Assembly (NCBI GenBank): GCA_003444085.1
Contig: DLVL01000009.1
Coordinates: forward strand, 12,389 to 76,388
Length of the DNA: 64,000 bases
DNA from: Kosmotogaceae bacterium
GTDB lineage: Bacteria; Thermotogota; Thermotogae; Petrotogales; Kosmotogaceae
Direction: 5' to 3'
This document shows, one piece after another, positions 54,943 through 63,062 of the stretch. The number at the start of each line of letters is the position of its first letter. The first letter of the stretch is position 1. The position numbers and the translations under genes are program-made. A model generated the notes under the pieces. That model searched no databases and was not told the DNA's origin. It was given only the letters and a program-made list of their open reading frames with translations.

Positions 54943-56475
54943 ATGCATGCAATCGGCATAGATTTTGGGACATCTACTTCTGAAATTGGCACTTTTGTTG
55001 CGGGAGATGTCAGGATTCTTGAAGACATCTCGGCCGGTAGCAAAACAATCCCTTCTGCTGTCGCCGTGAATGACGACGGAAATGTGATTGTGGGACATGA
55101 GGCACTCAAATACGAAGGGCTCGAAGGGAGATTTGTCTCGCAAGTCAAACGTCTCATGGGAACTGATACAGAAGTAGAACTTGGCAATCGCGGGTATCGG
55201 CCTGAAGAGATCGCTGCACTGATTATGGGAAAGTTGAAGTCATCTGCCGAAAAGTCATTCGGTGCCAGCATAACGGAAGCAGTAATAAGTGTCCCGGCGA
55301 ATTTCCCAGAACCTGCAAGGAGAGCAACAATGGATGCCGCTGAAATAGCAGGGCTCAAAGTGTTAAGGCTGATAAACGAACCCACTGCAGCAGCTGTCGC
55401 TTTTGGCTCAGTAAAGAGCAGAGCAAAAGAGACTGCCCTTGTTTTCGATTGGGGTGGTGGAACGCTGGATCTGACAGTGCTGGGAATTGAAGGCAGAAAT
55501 GTGAATGTGATAGCAAGTTATGGAGATCTTTTTCTTGGAGGAAGCGACTTTGATGAAGCAATGGCCGAGTATCTGGAGTCTTCTCTGACAGAGGACGAAG
55601 ATATAACAATCTTTGCCCACGAAGCTTTGCGGAAAGAAGCCCGACGTGTTAAGGAAGCGCTTTCGTTCAATGATACTGTTGATCTGTACCTGCCTGCAGC
55701 GGCAAAGAAAGCTGATGGGACTTCTGTCAAACTTGAGAGACCCCTCTCACGCGAAGAGATGAATCGAGTAGTTTCACATCTGATAGATCGTGCAAGAGAA
55801 GTTGTTGATGAGACTCTATCTATGAAGAATGTAGAGTACTCTGAAGTTGACAGGGTGATTCTGGTCGGAGGAACGACATACGTTCCAGCTGTCAGAGAGA
55901 TGCTCCAGGACCTTTTCCCGGGGAGAGTCAGTACTTCCGTTGATCCCGATCTTGCTGTCTGTATTGGTGGAACTTATCAGGCGGCCATAATGAAAGGGCT
56001 TGTTGTTGGCGAAGACCAGGTTATCACTTCAGATATCTCGCCATATGGACTGGGCCTTGAAGTGCTCGAGCAAATCGGCAATAGCTGGGAGTTCATCTAT
56101 GATCCCCTCATAGAACCAAACACGACTCTTCCTTTCGAAACGAACGTAGAATACGATCTTCTCAGTTCAGAACAACGTGCAGTCAATATTCGTGTGCTTC
56201 AGTCACACAGGAACACCAAACAGCTTGCAGAAGAAGCCATAGATACCGGAATTCATGCCAGAATTGCCGGCATACCTCAGCGACGCGACACAGAACCACA
56301 CACGCTTCGCATAGATTTCTCCTACGATGCAAACGGAATGATTCATCTCAGCGCAACAATTGTTGAAACAAAACAAAGCATAACGATAGACTTTTCGGAA
56401 ACTGAAGTCTCTCTAACTGAGCAGGATAAACTTGCAGCGAAACATGAGATCATGGAATTACTCAAACACATGTGA
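54943..56475 (+). CDS. Hsp70-family chaperone, short form
   Basis: 510 residues, shorter than DnaK (about 600-640). ATPase motifs are complete: IGIDFGTSTSEIG (4-16), NEPTAAAVAFG near 146, FDWGGGTLDL near 167, and VILVGGTTYVPAVREM near 305. The substrate-binding part (about 365-510) holds the beta sandwich, but the helical lid is short or missing and there is no EEVD-like tail. It resembles HscC-type Hsp70s. DnaJ and GrpE genes are not adjacent. Just downstream of the two-helix membrane protein, so the two may act together. Confidence 0.85.
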   Translation: MHAIGIDFGTSTSEIGTFVAGDVRILEDISAGSKTIPSAVAVNDDGNVIVGHEALKYEGLEGRFVSQVKRLMGTDTEVELGNRGYRPEEIAALIMGKLKSSAEKSFGASITEAVISVPANFPEPARRATMDAAEIAGLKVLRLINEPTAAAVAFGSVKSRAKETALVFDWGGGTLDLTVLGIEGRNVNVIASYGDLFLGGSDFDEAMAEYLESSLTEDEDITIFAHEALRKEARRVKEALSFNDTVDLYLPAAAKKADGTSVKLERPLSREEMNRVVSHLIDRAREVVDETLSMKNVEYSEVDRVILVGGTTYVPAVREMLQDLFPGRVSTSVDPDLAVCIGGTYQAAIMKGLVVGEDQVITSDISPYGLGLEVLEQIGNSWEFIYDPLIEPNTTLPFETNVEYDLLSSEQRAVNIRVLQSHRNTKQLAEEAIDTGIHARIAGIPQRRDTEPHTLRIDFSYDANGMIHLSATIVETKQSITIDFSETEVSLTEQDKLAAKHEIMELLKHM

Positions 56476-56510
56476 ACCGTGAAAACTCTCTCTGATATGA
56501 AAGAATCAGC

Positions 56511-56534
56511 AAAAGAGCCGCCTTAGAGGCGGCT
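56511..56534 (-). terminator. Terminator shared by the tpiA and Hsp70 genes
   Basis: AGCCGCC/GGCGGCT stem (56516-56522 and 56528-56534) with a five-base loop. On the minus strand CTTTT follows, ending the tpiA transcript; on the plus strand ATTC follows, so termination there is weaker. Confidence 0.75.
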
Positions 56535-56553
56535 ATTCACTAACATTCATCTT

Positions 56554-57309
56554 TTAGCTGTGCTTTGCAGCAATTTTCACCAGTTCAACGAAGCTCTCAT
56601 CAAGGCTTGCGCCGCCCACAAGTCCACCGTCAATATTCTCCAGGCTAACGAGTTCGTCGAAGTTCCCCGGTTTTATGCTTCCTCCGTAAAGAATCCGGCA
56701 TCTCTCGGCAGCATCCTTACCATAAAGCTCCGCAATCAGCCCTCTAACAAAACCCATCGCTTCGTCAGCCTGTTCAGGGGTGGCTACAACACCTGTTCCT
56801 ATAGCCCAGACGGGTTCATAAGCAATGATGATCTGGTCCAGTTCTTTGTGGGAGATCCCCCTCAAGCCTTCTCTTATCTGTCTTTCCAGAACGTTCTCCA
56901 TCTCGCCATTTTCCCGTTCTTCCAGGGTCTCTCCTATACACACTATTGGAATAAGATCAATTCCCAGCACATAATGAAGCTTCTTGTTGACTTCCTCATT
57001 GGTTTCACCAAAGACCTGTCTTCTCTCGGAATGACCAATAATCACATGACTACAACCGAGATCTTTGATCATCAATCCAGAGGTCTCCCCTGTGTATGCT
57101 CCAAAATCTTCATAGAAAACATTTTGCGCTCCAGTAAAGATACGTGTTCCTCGAAGGACCTCGGTTACTGCATCAATACATGATGTCGATGGACAAACCA
57201 CTACATCTACCTGTGACAAAAGCTCATCAGAAATCTCGTCTGCAAGCTTCCCTGCGAAGAGCCTTGATTCTGCCGGTGTTTTGTTCATCTTCCAATTACC
57301 AGCAACCAT
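56554..57309 (-). CDS. tpiA: Triosephosphate isomerase
   Basis: Interconverts the two triose phosphates. 251 residues. AGNWKMNKT at 3-11 gives the active-site Asn and Lys, VIIGHSERRQ near 92 the His, AYEPVWAIGTG near 164 the catalytic Glu and the loop 6, and LYGGSIKPGN near 209 the phosphate site. The ATG at 57309 overlaps the pgk stop as TGATG and has no good ribosome binding site of its own; the reading frame also stays open upstream through the A9 run into pgk. It may therefore be made mostly as a PGK-TIM fusion by frameshifting or by re-initiation. Confidence 0.96.
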   Translation of the reverse strand: MVAGNWKMNKTPAESRLFAGKLADEISDELLSQVDVVVCPSTSCIDAVTEVLRGTRIFTGAQNVFYEDFGAYTGETSGLMIKDLGCSHVIIGHSERRQVFGETNEEVNKKLHYVLGIDLIPIVCIGETLEERENGEMENVLERQIREGLRGISHKELDQIIIAYEPVWAIGTGVVATPEQADEAMGFVRGLIAELYGKDAAERCRILYGGSIKPGNFDELVSLENIDGGLVGGASLDESFVELVKIAAKHS

Positions 57310-57341
57310 CAATCGTCGTTTTTTTTTCCAGCTTCCTCGCT
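57309..57341 (-). promoter_or_regulatory. Candidate -1 ribosomal frameshift site joining pgk and tpiA
   Basis: On the minus strand pgk ends GGA AAA AAA AAC GAC GAT TGA. The A9 run (57319-57327) holds the heptamer A AAA AAC (57318-57324) in the right phase for a -1 shift. GAGG (57335-57338) stands ten bases upstream, the spacing of the dnaX stimulator in E. coli. A -1 shift leads through Arg-Arg-Leu straight into the TIM start Met with no stop between. Sequence and phase are observed; use is inferred, supported by the PGK-TIM fusion known in Thermotoga maritima. Confidence 0.65.
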
Positions 57342-58526
57342 GATAAGACTCGCGATTCCCGGTAGCTCTTTCCCTTCAAGCATTTCCAAAGAAGCTCCTC
57401 CACCAGTTGAAACATGACTGACCCGGTCTGCAAGGTTGAACTTGTTGATGGCTGCCACACTGTCTCCGCCACCGATTATCGTCGTAGAATCCTTTAGAGC
57501 TGCTATTGCCTGCGCTATCTTTTTTGTGCCGACTGCGAAATCATCGATCTCGAAGACACCCATGGGGCCGTTCCATACGACAGTTCTAGCGCCTTCCAGC
57601 TTACTGACAAACAGTTTCAGCGTTTCAGGGCCGATATCAAGGCCCTTCCAGCCCTGGGGTATACCCTCATCAACGGAGACCGTTTTCTTTTCAACGCCTG
57701 AAGCGATCTCTTTCGCAATGATAGTATCCACAGGTAAGACAAGTTCAACGCTCTTCTTCTCAGCTTCTGCCATGATCTCTTTGCTGAGTTCGATTTTGTC
57801 GTCTTCTGCAAGAGAATCCCCTATGGGTTTGCCCAAAGCCTTAAGGAAAGTGAACATCATCGCACCACCGATCAGTATCTTGTCCGCCTTTTCAAGAAGA
57901 TTGGTGATTACTCCAATCTTGTCTGATACTTTTGCTCCACCCAGAATTACCACGTATGGGTGTTCAGGATCATGAACAGCTTTACCGAGCATCTTGATTT
58001 CTTTCTCCATCAAGAAACCCGCCACACTGGGCAGAAACTCTGCTACACCAACATTCGATGCATGAGCCCTGTGAGCAGTGCCAAATGCATCGTTAACGTG
58101 TATATCAGCCAGCGAGGCCAGCTCTTTCGCAAAGCCTCTGTCGTTCTTGGTCTCTTCAGCGTGAAAACGAACGTTTTCCAGTAGTACGACGTCTCCATCC
58201 TGCATGGCTTCGATGACTCTCCTCGCTCCTTCTCCGACACAATCTTCAACAAAGGCAACATTTCTGCCGAGAAGGTCCTCAAGTACCTTCGCAACAGGTC
58301 TCAAACTGTACTTGGGATCGGGCTCGCCTTTTGGTCTGCCCAGATGTGATGTAAGGATGACTCTCCCGCCACTGTCAATTATGTGATTGATTGTGGGAAG
58401 TGCTGCCCTAATGCGGGTATCGTCAGAAACCTCACCGGTTTCCTTATCGATAGGAACATTGAAGTCTGCTCTTATCAGAACTCTCTTGCTTTTCAAATCT
58501 ATGTCTTTTATTGATTTCTTGCTCAC
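57309..58526 (-). CDS. pgk: Phosphoglycerate kinase
   Basis: Converts 1,3-bisphosphoglycerate and ADP to 3-phosphoglycerate and ATP. 405 residues. [13 protein letters not shown] near 15-27, SHLGRPKG near 60, [13 protein letters not shown] near 152, the hinge and nucleotide site [10 protein letters not shown] near 196, and the end motif [12 protein letters not shown] near 365. The start is GTG at 58526 behind AAAGGAGGG, not the TTG six codons before. It follows a terminator after gap. The end has the A9 run that can connect it to tpiA. Confidence 0.96.
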   Translation of the reverse strand: MSKKSIKDIDLKSKRVLIRADFNVPIDKETGEVSDDTRIRAALPTINHIIDSGGRVILTSHLGRPKGEPDPKYSLRPVAKVLEDLLGRNVAFVEDCVGEGARRVIEAMQDGDVVLLENVRFHAEETKNDRGFAKELASLADIHVNDAFGTAHRAHASNVGVAEFLPSVAGFLMEKEIKMLGKAVHDPEHPYVVILGGAKVSDKIGVITNLLEKADKILIGGAMMFTFLKALGKPIGDSLAEDDKIELSKEIMAEAEKKSVELVLPVDTIIAKEIASGVEKKTVSVDEGIPQGWKGLDIGPETLKLFVSKLEGARTVVWNGPMGVFEIDDFAVGTKKIAQAIAALKDSTTIIGGGDSVAAINKFNLADRVSHVSTGGGASLEMLEGKELPGIASLISEEAGKKNDD

Positions 58527-58549
58527 TATAATCCCTCCTTTCAACGACT

Positions 58550-58570
58550 AAAAAAGGGGCCGAAGCCCCT
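58550..58570 (-). terminator. Terminator between gap and pgk
   Basis: Minus strand AGGGGC-TTCG-GCCCCT followed by TTTTT, a UUCG-tetraloop intrinsic terminator. No promoter is visible between it and pgk, so it is probably leaky and sets the gap to pgk ratio. Confidence 0.85.
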
Positions 58571-58574
58571 GAAA

Positions 58575-59570
58575 TTACATAGTTGCCATTCTCTTGGCAA
58601 CGTCTACTACTCTGCAGCTGTAACCATATTCATTGTCATACCAGGAGAATACCTTCACAAAGGTACCTCTGACATAGGTCAGTTCTGAATCAAGAATCCC
58701 AGATTCAGTTGTTCCTACTATGTCACTGCTGACAAGTGGCTCGCGGCTGAATCGTACGATCCCTCTCAAAGCTCCGTTGGCGGCTTCTTCAACAATCGTA
58801 TTAACCTCTTCCGCACTAGTTTCTCGTTTCACGATGAGGGTAAGATCAGTCATCGAACCATCGGAGACCGGTACTCTCATTGCGACACCGTCGAGTTTTC
58901 CCTTGAGCTCAGGGATTACTATACCCACAGCTTTGGCTGCACCGGTTGTTGTCGGTATGGTGTTGATGGCTGCTGCTCGCGCCCTTCGCAGATCTGAGTG
59001 AGGAAGATCAAGAATCCTCTGGTCGTTTGTGTAGGCGTGAATTGTCGTAAGGAATCCGGTTATGACGCCCAACTTATCATGGAGCACCTTGATGATAGGA
59101 GCGATCGAATTAGTTGTGCAGGAAGCAGTAGAGACAACCATATGTTCAGCCTTGAGTGCGTCGTCGTTCACGCCTGGCACGATGGTACAGTCAACTTCGC
59201 CCTTTGCTGGAGCGGTAATAAGAACCTTCCTGGCTCCAGCTGAATCGATGTGTGGCATAACCTTCTCCTTGCTCCTGAAAACACCCGTTGCCTCGACAAC
59301 AATATCCACGCCCAGATCCTTCCAGGGAAGAGCCGCGGGATTCTTTTCAGAGAAGACCTTTATCTTGTTTCCATCTACAGTTATGTAGCCTTCTCCGGCT
59401 TCAACGCTTCCATCATACTTGCCATGCACCGAGTCGTATTTGAAAAGGTGGCCTAGAGTCTTAGCGTCAGTCAGGTCATTTATTCCCCGAATATCAAACT
59501 CCTTCCTTTTCAGCATCTCTCGCATTACAAGCCTTCCGATTCGTCCAAACCCGTTGATTCCAATCTTCAC
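58575..59570 (-). CDS. gap: Glyceraldehyde-3-phosphate dehydrogenase
   Basis: 331 residues. Rossmann loop INGFGRIGRLVMR (4-16), the catalytic SCTTNS near 149-154, HAYTNDQ near 175 and the RRARAAA segment near 195 that holds the phosphate. The N-terminal EFDIRGINDLTD gives Asp at the end of strand 2, indicating NAD+ preference. Starts 16 bases after ybaB, so it is joined to dnaX-ybaB. Confidence 0.97.
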   Translation of the reverse strand: MKIGINGFGRIGRLVMREMLKRKEFDIRGINDLTDAKTLGHLFKYDSVHGKYDGSVEAGEGYITVDGNKIKVFSEKNPAALPWKDLGVDIVVEATGVFRSKEKVMPHIDSAGARKVLITAPAKGEVDCTIVPGVNDDALKAEHMVVSTASCTTNSIAPIIKVLHDKLGVITGFLTTIHAYTNDQRILDLPHSDLRRARAAAINTIPTTTGAAKAVGIVIPELKGKLDGVAMRVPVSDGSMTDLTLIVKRETSAEEVNTIVEEAANGALRGIVRFSREPLVSSDIVGTTESGILDSELTYVRGTFVKVFSWYDNEYGYSCRVVDVAKRMATM

Positions 59571-59585
59571 CGTCTTCTACACCTC

Positions 59586-59954
59586 CTATAGCATTGAATC
59601 AGGAATTCCTAGATTTCCTGTGACTTTTGCGGTTTCTTCGTTTCTCTTTTCAGATATTAGCCCCAATGCTTCATTGACTGCGGCAACCACCAGATCCTGG
59701 ACTATCTCCAGCGGTTCATCCTCGATCTCTTCGGAGATCTCAATGGACTCTACCCGATAATCGCAACTGGCACGGACTTTGACGACACCGCCTCCGGCGC
59801 TGGCCTCCACTTTGATTTCTCTGAATTTCTCCTCAAGGCCCTCCATTTCTTCCTGGGCCTTTTGAGCCTGCTTTAGAAGCTCTCCCATCTGTCCTGATCT
59901 TTTTTGAGAGCCTCCCACACTTCTTCCTCCAAGTCCACGGATGCGTTTTGGCAT
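59586..59954 (-). CDS. ybaB: YbaB/EbfC nucleoid-associated protein
   Basis: 122 residues; the YbaB core runs from about residue 22 (MGELLKQAQKAQEEMEGLEEK) to 110, with VEASAGGGVVKV near 50. YbaB binds DNA as a dimer and almost always follows dnaX, as here (6 bases apart). The first 20 residues are basic and glycine-rich (PKRIRGLGGRSVGG), which is an extension over the usual protein. A start at the internal ATG (MGELL) is possible but has a less good site. Confidence 0.9.
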   Translation of the reverse strand: MPKRIRGLGGRSVGGSQKRSGQMGELLKQAQKAQEEMEGLEEKFREIKVEASAGGGVVKVRASCDYRVESIEISEEIEDEPLEIVQDLVVAAVNEALGLISEKRNEETAKVTGNLGIPDSML

Positions 59955-59959
59955 TCTAT

Positions 59960-61480
59960 CTATTCCTCCTCGCCTGTATCCACAGATAATTCTACATCAT
60001 CACCGAATAGACGCACAATCTTGTTGACATACTCACGCTGATCCTCTGTGAGAATCTTCATCACTTCGTCTCTATCTTTTACCTTTGTGCCAGGCCTACT
60101 GCGAACACTTTCATCAGAATCTCTTCCCGGGGTTATTTCGGTCTCATCTTCAACCTGCAGCAATCTGCCTGTAGCCTTTCGAACTTCTGATGAGATAGTC
60201 TCTCTCTCTTCTTCGAAGATCTTTCTTGCAAAATGGGCTTCCTTTGGGAATGTTAGAGTGATGGTGTTGTCGTCTTCTTTTACATCAGCCATTTTTAATA
60301 CACTCCAGGTTACTATCTGTCCTCTTTCATAGAGCGAGTCAAGAAAACCGGCATAACCCGACTTCTCTGTCTTTGGTTCAGGTTTGTCCTCGGCTTTCTC
60401 TGGTAAAGTTGTCTTCTCTTGGGGCTTTCCCGCAGGTTTTGCTAAGGTACTGACAGAAGAATCTTGGTGAGAACTCCGGAGTTTCTGCATCTTCATGATG
60501 CTGAGCACTTCAAAGACCCCTCTCTTGTCCATTGCGTTCCTGAGCTCCTGATGTATTTCCCAAGCTGCCGAACCTACCTTGACTCCATCCTCAAGTGTCA
60601 TTTCCCCACTCACCAGTCGTGTCTTCAGGAGATCCAGGAGCTGTACTGTAAGCTGGTCAAAAGAAAGCCCATTATGAGTGATGGTCGAACTGATTTTAAT
60701 AATCTCATCAGGAATCCCTTCAACCAGTGCATTCAGATAATTGCTCACCGTTTCCTCTGGCACCAGCCCAAGGATCGTGTGGACGTCGTCAAGGGTTATC
60801 TCACTGGAGACTGATGAGACCCTTTCCAGGACATTGACACCATCACGCATACTTCCCCTGGCATGTCTTGCTATTAATTTGAGGACTCCTTCAGAGTAAG
60901 TGATTTCTTCCTTCTCAGCGATCATTCTGAGGTACCCTTCAATGTCCATATCTGAGAGAGACCTGAACTGAAAGACCTGGCACCTCGAAATGACAGTATC
61001 TGGAACCTTCTCCAGGTTTGTTGTAGCAAGAATAAAGACAGTGTTCTGTGGAGGTTCTTCAAGTGTCTTCAACAGGGCGTTAAAAGCTTCCCTTGTGAGC
61101 ATGTGGAATTCATCGATAATATAGACCTTGGTCTTGCCCATAACCGGGCGGTATCCTGCAGCATCACGAATCTTTCGTATCTCATCAATCCCTCTGTATG
61201 ATGCTCCATCGAGTTCGACCACATCCATATGACTTGCCCGATCAACACTCAAGCATGAGTCGCATCTTCCGCATGGCTTGTCATCTGACGTGCAATTCAG
61301 ATATTTGGCAAGAATCCTGGCGGTAGAGGTCTTACCGGTACCTCGTGGCCCAGCGAAAACGTAAGCGTGAGAATGAGTCCCTCTTTCCAGAGCTCTCTTG
61401 AGGGGAAGGGTGACATGCTCCTGACCGATCACACCATTGAAGTTTCGTGGTCTATGCTTTCTGTATAATACTTCGTACAT
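59960..61480 (-). CDS. dnaX: DNA polymerase III subunit tau/gamma
   Basis: Clamp-loader ATPase, 506 residues. FAGPRGTGKTSTARILAKYL near 42-61 is Walker A, a four-Cys zinc module CTSDDKPCGRCDSC near 63-76, DEFHMLTREAFNALLKTLEEPP near 123 holds Walker B and sensor, SRCQVF near 163. The C-terminal tau part (about 370-506) is short. No A-rich slippery run is present within this frame, so a separate gamma form by frameshifting is not predicted. Confidence 0.95.
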   Translation of the reverse strand: MYEVLYRKHRPRNFNGVIGQEHVTLPLKRALERGTHSHAYVFAGPRGTGKTSTARILAKYLNCTSDDKPCGRCDSCLSVDRASHMDVVELDGASYRGIDEIRKIRDAAGYRPVMGKTKVYIIDEFHMLTREAFNALLKTLEEPPQNTVFILATTNLEKVPDTVISRCQVFQFRSLSDMDIEGYLRMIAEKEEITYSEGVLKLIARHARGSMRDGVNVLERVSSVSSEITLDDVHTILGLVPEETVSNYLNALVEGIPDEIIKISSTITHNGLSFDQLTVQLLDLLKTRLVSGEMTLEDGVKVGSAAWEIHQELRNAMDKRGVFEVLSIMKMQKLRSSHQDSSVSTLAKPAGKPQEKTTLPEKAEDKPEPKTEKSGYAGFLDSLYERGQIVTWSVLKMADVKEDDNTITLTFPKEAHFARKIFEEERETISSEVRKATGRLLQVEDETEITPGRDSDESVRSRPGTKVKDRDEVMKILTEDQREYVNKIVRLFGDDVELSVDTGEEE

Positions 61481-61505
61481 CTTTCACCGACCTTTTCAGT
61501 TACTG

Positions 61506-61514
61506 ATTATACCA
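61506..61514 (-). promoter_or_regulatory. Extended -10 promoter for dnaX-ybaB-gap
   Basis: Minus strand TGGTATAAT, 26 bases upstream of the dnaX ATG; no clear -35. Confidence 0.5.
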
Positions 61515-61534
61515 GATTCAGCATATCCTCAGGG

Positions 61535-62899
61535 TTAGCCAACCCTCTTGAAACGCCATGTTCCCTTCTTGTAGTAGAAAAGCATCACGACGAACTCTGA
61601 AAAATCTGAAAGAAAATACGACCACCAGACCCAAACGATATCCATTTTTAACCATGTAATTGTTATGACAAGAACAGGAATCTGCACAGCCCACCTCGCC
61701 ACAACACTCGCATACATGAAAGGAAGGTTGAACCCTGAGCCTGAAAAGACTGTGGAGAGCCCAAAACCATATGCTAGAAAGATCAGCCCGACAGAACCGA
61801 TCCTCAAGAAAGTCGTACCCAGAGCAATAATCTCGGGATCGTCCGAGAAAAGCCCCATTACATGAGGACCGACCAGAAAGGCTACTGCAACGAAAAAGAA
61901 CAGGAAGAACGCTCCGAGAATTCCTGAAAGCTGTGCAGTCCTCCTTGCTCTTTCGATTTCGTTTATCCCGAGACTCTGTCCAACAATCGTTGAACCTCCC
62001 ATGGAAAGACCGACAAGCGGCATGAAGGCAAAGCCAAAGAGCCTTCCCGCAACACCTGTGGCAGCAACGGCAGCAGTCCCAAAGACGGCAACAAACCTCA
62101 GGACTATCACTCCAGAGAGGTTCCTGAGCAACCCTTCTATTCCAGTAGGAAGACCTACGGTAAGCAGCTTCTTGTCAGTCGGCCAATGAAGCCTGAACAA
62201 CCCTCGAATCCTGGGCGATATACCTTGTTTTCCACTGAACAATACGGTGAATCCAATCAAAAAGGCTATTGTCTGTGAAGTTATCGTTGCAACCGCGGCT
62301 CCAAAGACACCCAATCCTGCGCCAGGCAAGCCAATGAGCGGGACAGTATCGAAAATCAGAACAGGATCAAGCGTGATATTGATGATGCTGGCAAGAATCA
62401 TTATCATCATCGGGGTTCTCGCGTTACCCACACAACGAAGCGCTGTATTGACAGAGTAAGAAGAGAACATTATAGGAAGGAAGAACAGTCGTATATAGCC
62501 GTAGTCAAGAGCGGCATTGATAACCAGTTGATCATCAGAGAAGAATCTCAAAGCCGGTTTCAGAAACAGTGCCACAAGAATCGCTGCTATTATCGCCACC
62601 AGACACTTGAATGTTATCGTCTGTTCGATTGAGCGGTTAGTTGCGTTAAGATCTTTCCTGCCATAACTCTGGGAGATGAGCGATATAGAGCTTTGCCCTA
62701 TGATTGAGTTTAGAACTTCAACCGTCCAGAACAGGGTTGAGAAGATCGTGACGCCAGCAATCGCTTCAGACGAGATTCGTCCGATCCAGAAGATGTCAAC
62801 AATATCATAGACCATCTGCGAACTGAATCCGATCATCGTTGGAAGAGACATGTACATCAGGTTCCTGATTATGCTACCTTTAGTAAGATCTCTCGCCAC
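61535..62899 (-). CDS. MATE-family efflux transporter
   Basis: About 454 residues with some 12 hydrophobic segments. LTKGSIIRNLMYMSLPTMIGFSSQMVYDIVDIFWIG at the start (quoted positions about 4-39 are the first MatE half; key residues are the Pro and the D-x-x-D-x-F pattern) and a second MatE half from about 235. MATE proteins export drugs or metabolites with Na+ or H+. I place the start at the GTG at 62899 since this gives the common N-terminus; an ATG at 62932 with AGGA upstream is the alternative. Divergent from a regulator-like gene. Confidence 0.8.
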   Translation of the reverse strand: MARDLTKGSIIRNLMYMSLPTMIGFSSQMVYDIVDIFWIGRISSEAIAGVTIFSTLFWTVEVLNSIIGQSSISLISQSYGRKDLNATNRSIEQTITFKCLVAIIAAILVALFLKPALRFFSDDQLVINAALDYGYIRLFFLPIMFSSYSVNTALRCVGNARTPMMIMILASIINITLDPVLIFDTVPLIGLPGAGLGVFGAAVATITSQTIAFLIGFTVLFSGKQGISPRIRGLFRLHWPTDKKLLTVGLPTGIEGLLRNLSGVIVLRFVAVFGTAAVAATGVAGRLFGFAFMPLVGLSMGGSTIVGQSLGINEIERARRTAQLSGILGAFFLFFFVAVAFLVGPHVMGLFSDDPEIIALGTTFLRIGSVGLIFLAYGFGLSTVFSGSGFNLPFMYASVVARWAVQIPVLVITITWLKMDIVWVWWSYFLSDFSEFVVMLFYYKKGTWRFKRVG

Positions 62900-63003
62900 A
62901 TCTCCACCCCAAGAGTTGCATGAAATTCGCATAAACTCTATCCTACACGGGCTATAATGTCAACTGCATGGCGATTCATTCTTATGATAAAGATTATCCA
63001 CTG

Positions 63004-63017
63004 TAAACGTTCGTTTA
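63004..63017. promoter_or_regulatory. Inverted repeat, candidate operator between MATE and HTH genes
   Basis: A perfect dyad TAAACG-TT-CGTTTA lies just upstream of the -10 box of the plus-strand gene, where a bound repressor would block RNA polymerase. It is the only clear dyad in the divergent spacer. Confidence 0.45.
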
Positions 63018-63022
63018 TATTA

Positions 63023-63031
63023 TGATATAAT
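63023..63031 (+). promoter_or_regulatory. Extended -10 promoter of the gene at 63063
   Basis: TGATATAAT followed by T6, 32 bases upstream of the TTG start. Confidence 0.55.
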
Positions 63032-63062
63032 TTTTTAGATTGGCTATCAGGAGGGGGACCCT

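Noticed and set aside
59960..61480. Programmed frameshift in dnaX giving gamma and tau
   Set aside because: No A6 or longer run in the dnaX frame; the only A6 run nearby is in ybaB and does not lead to a useful frame.
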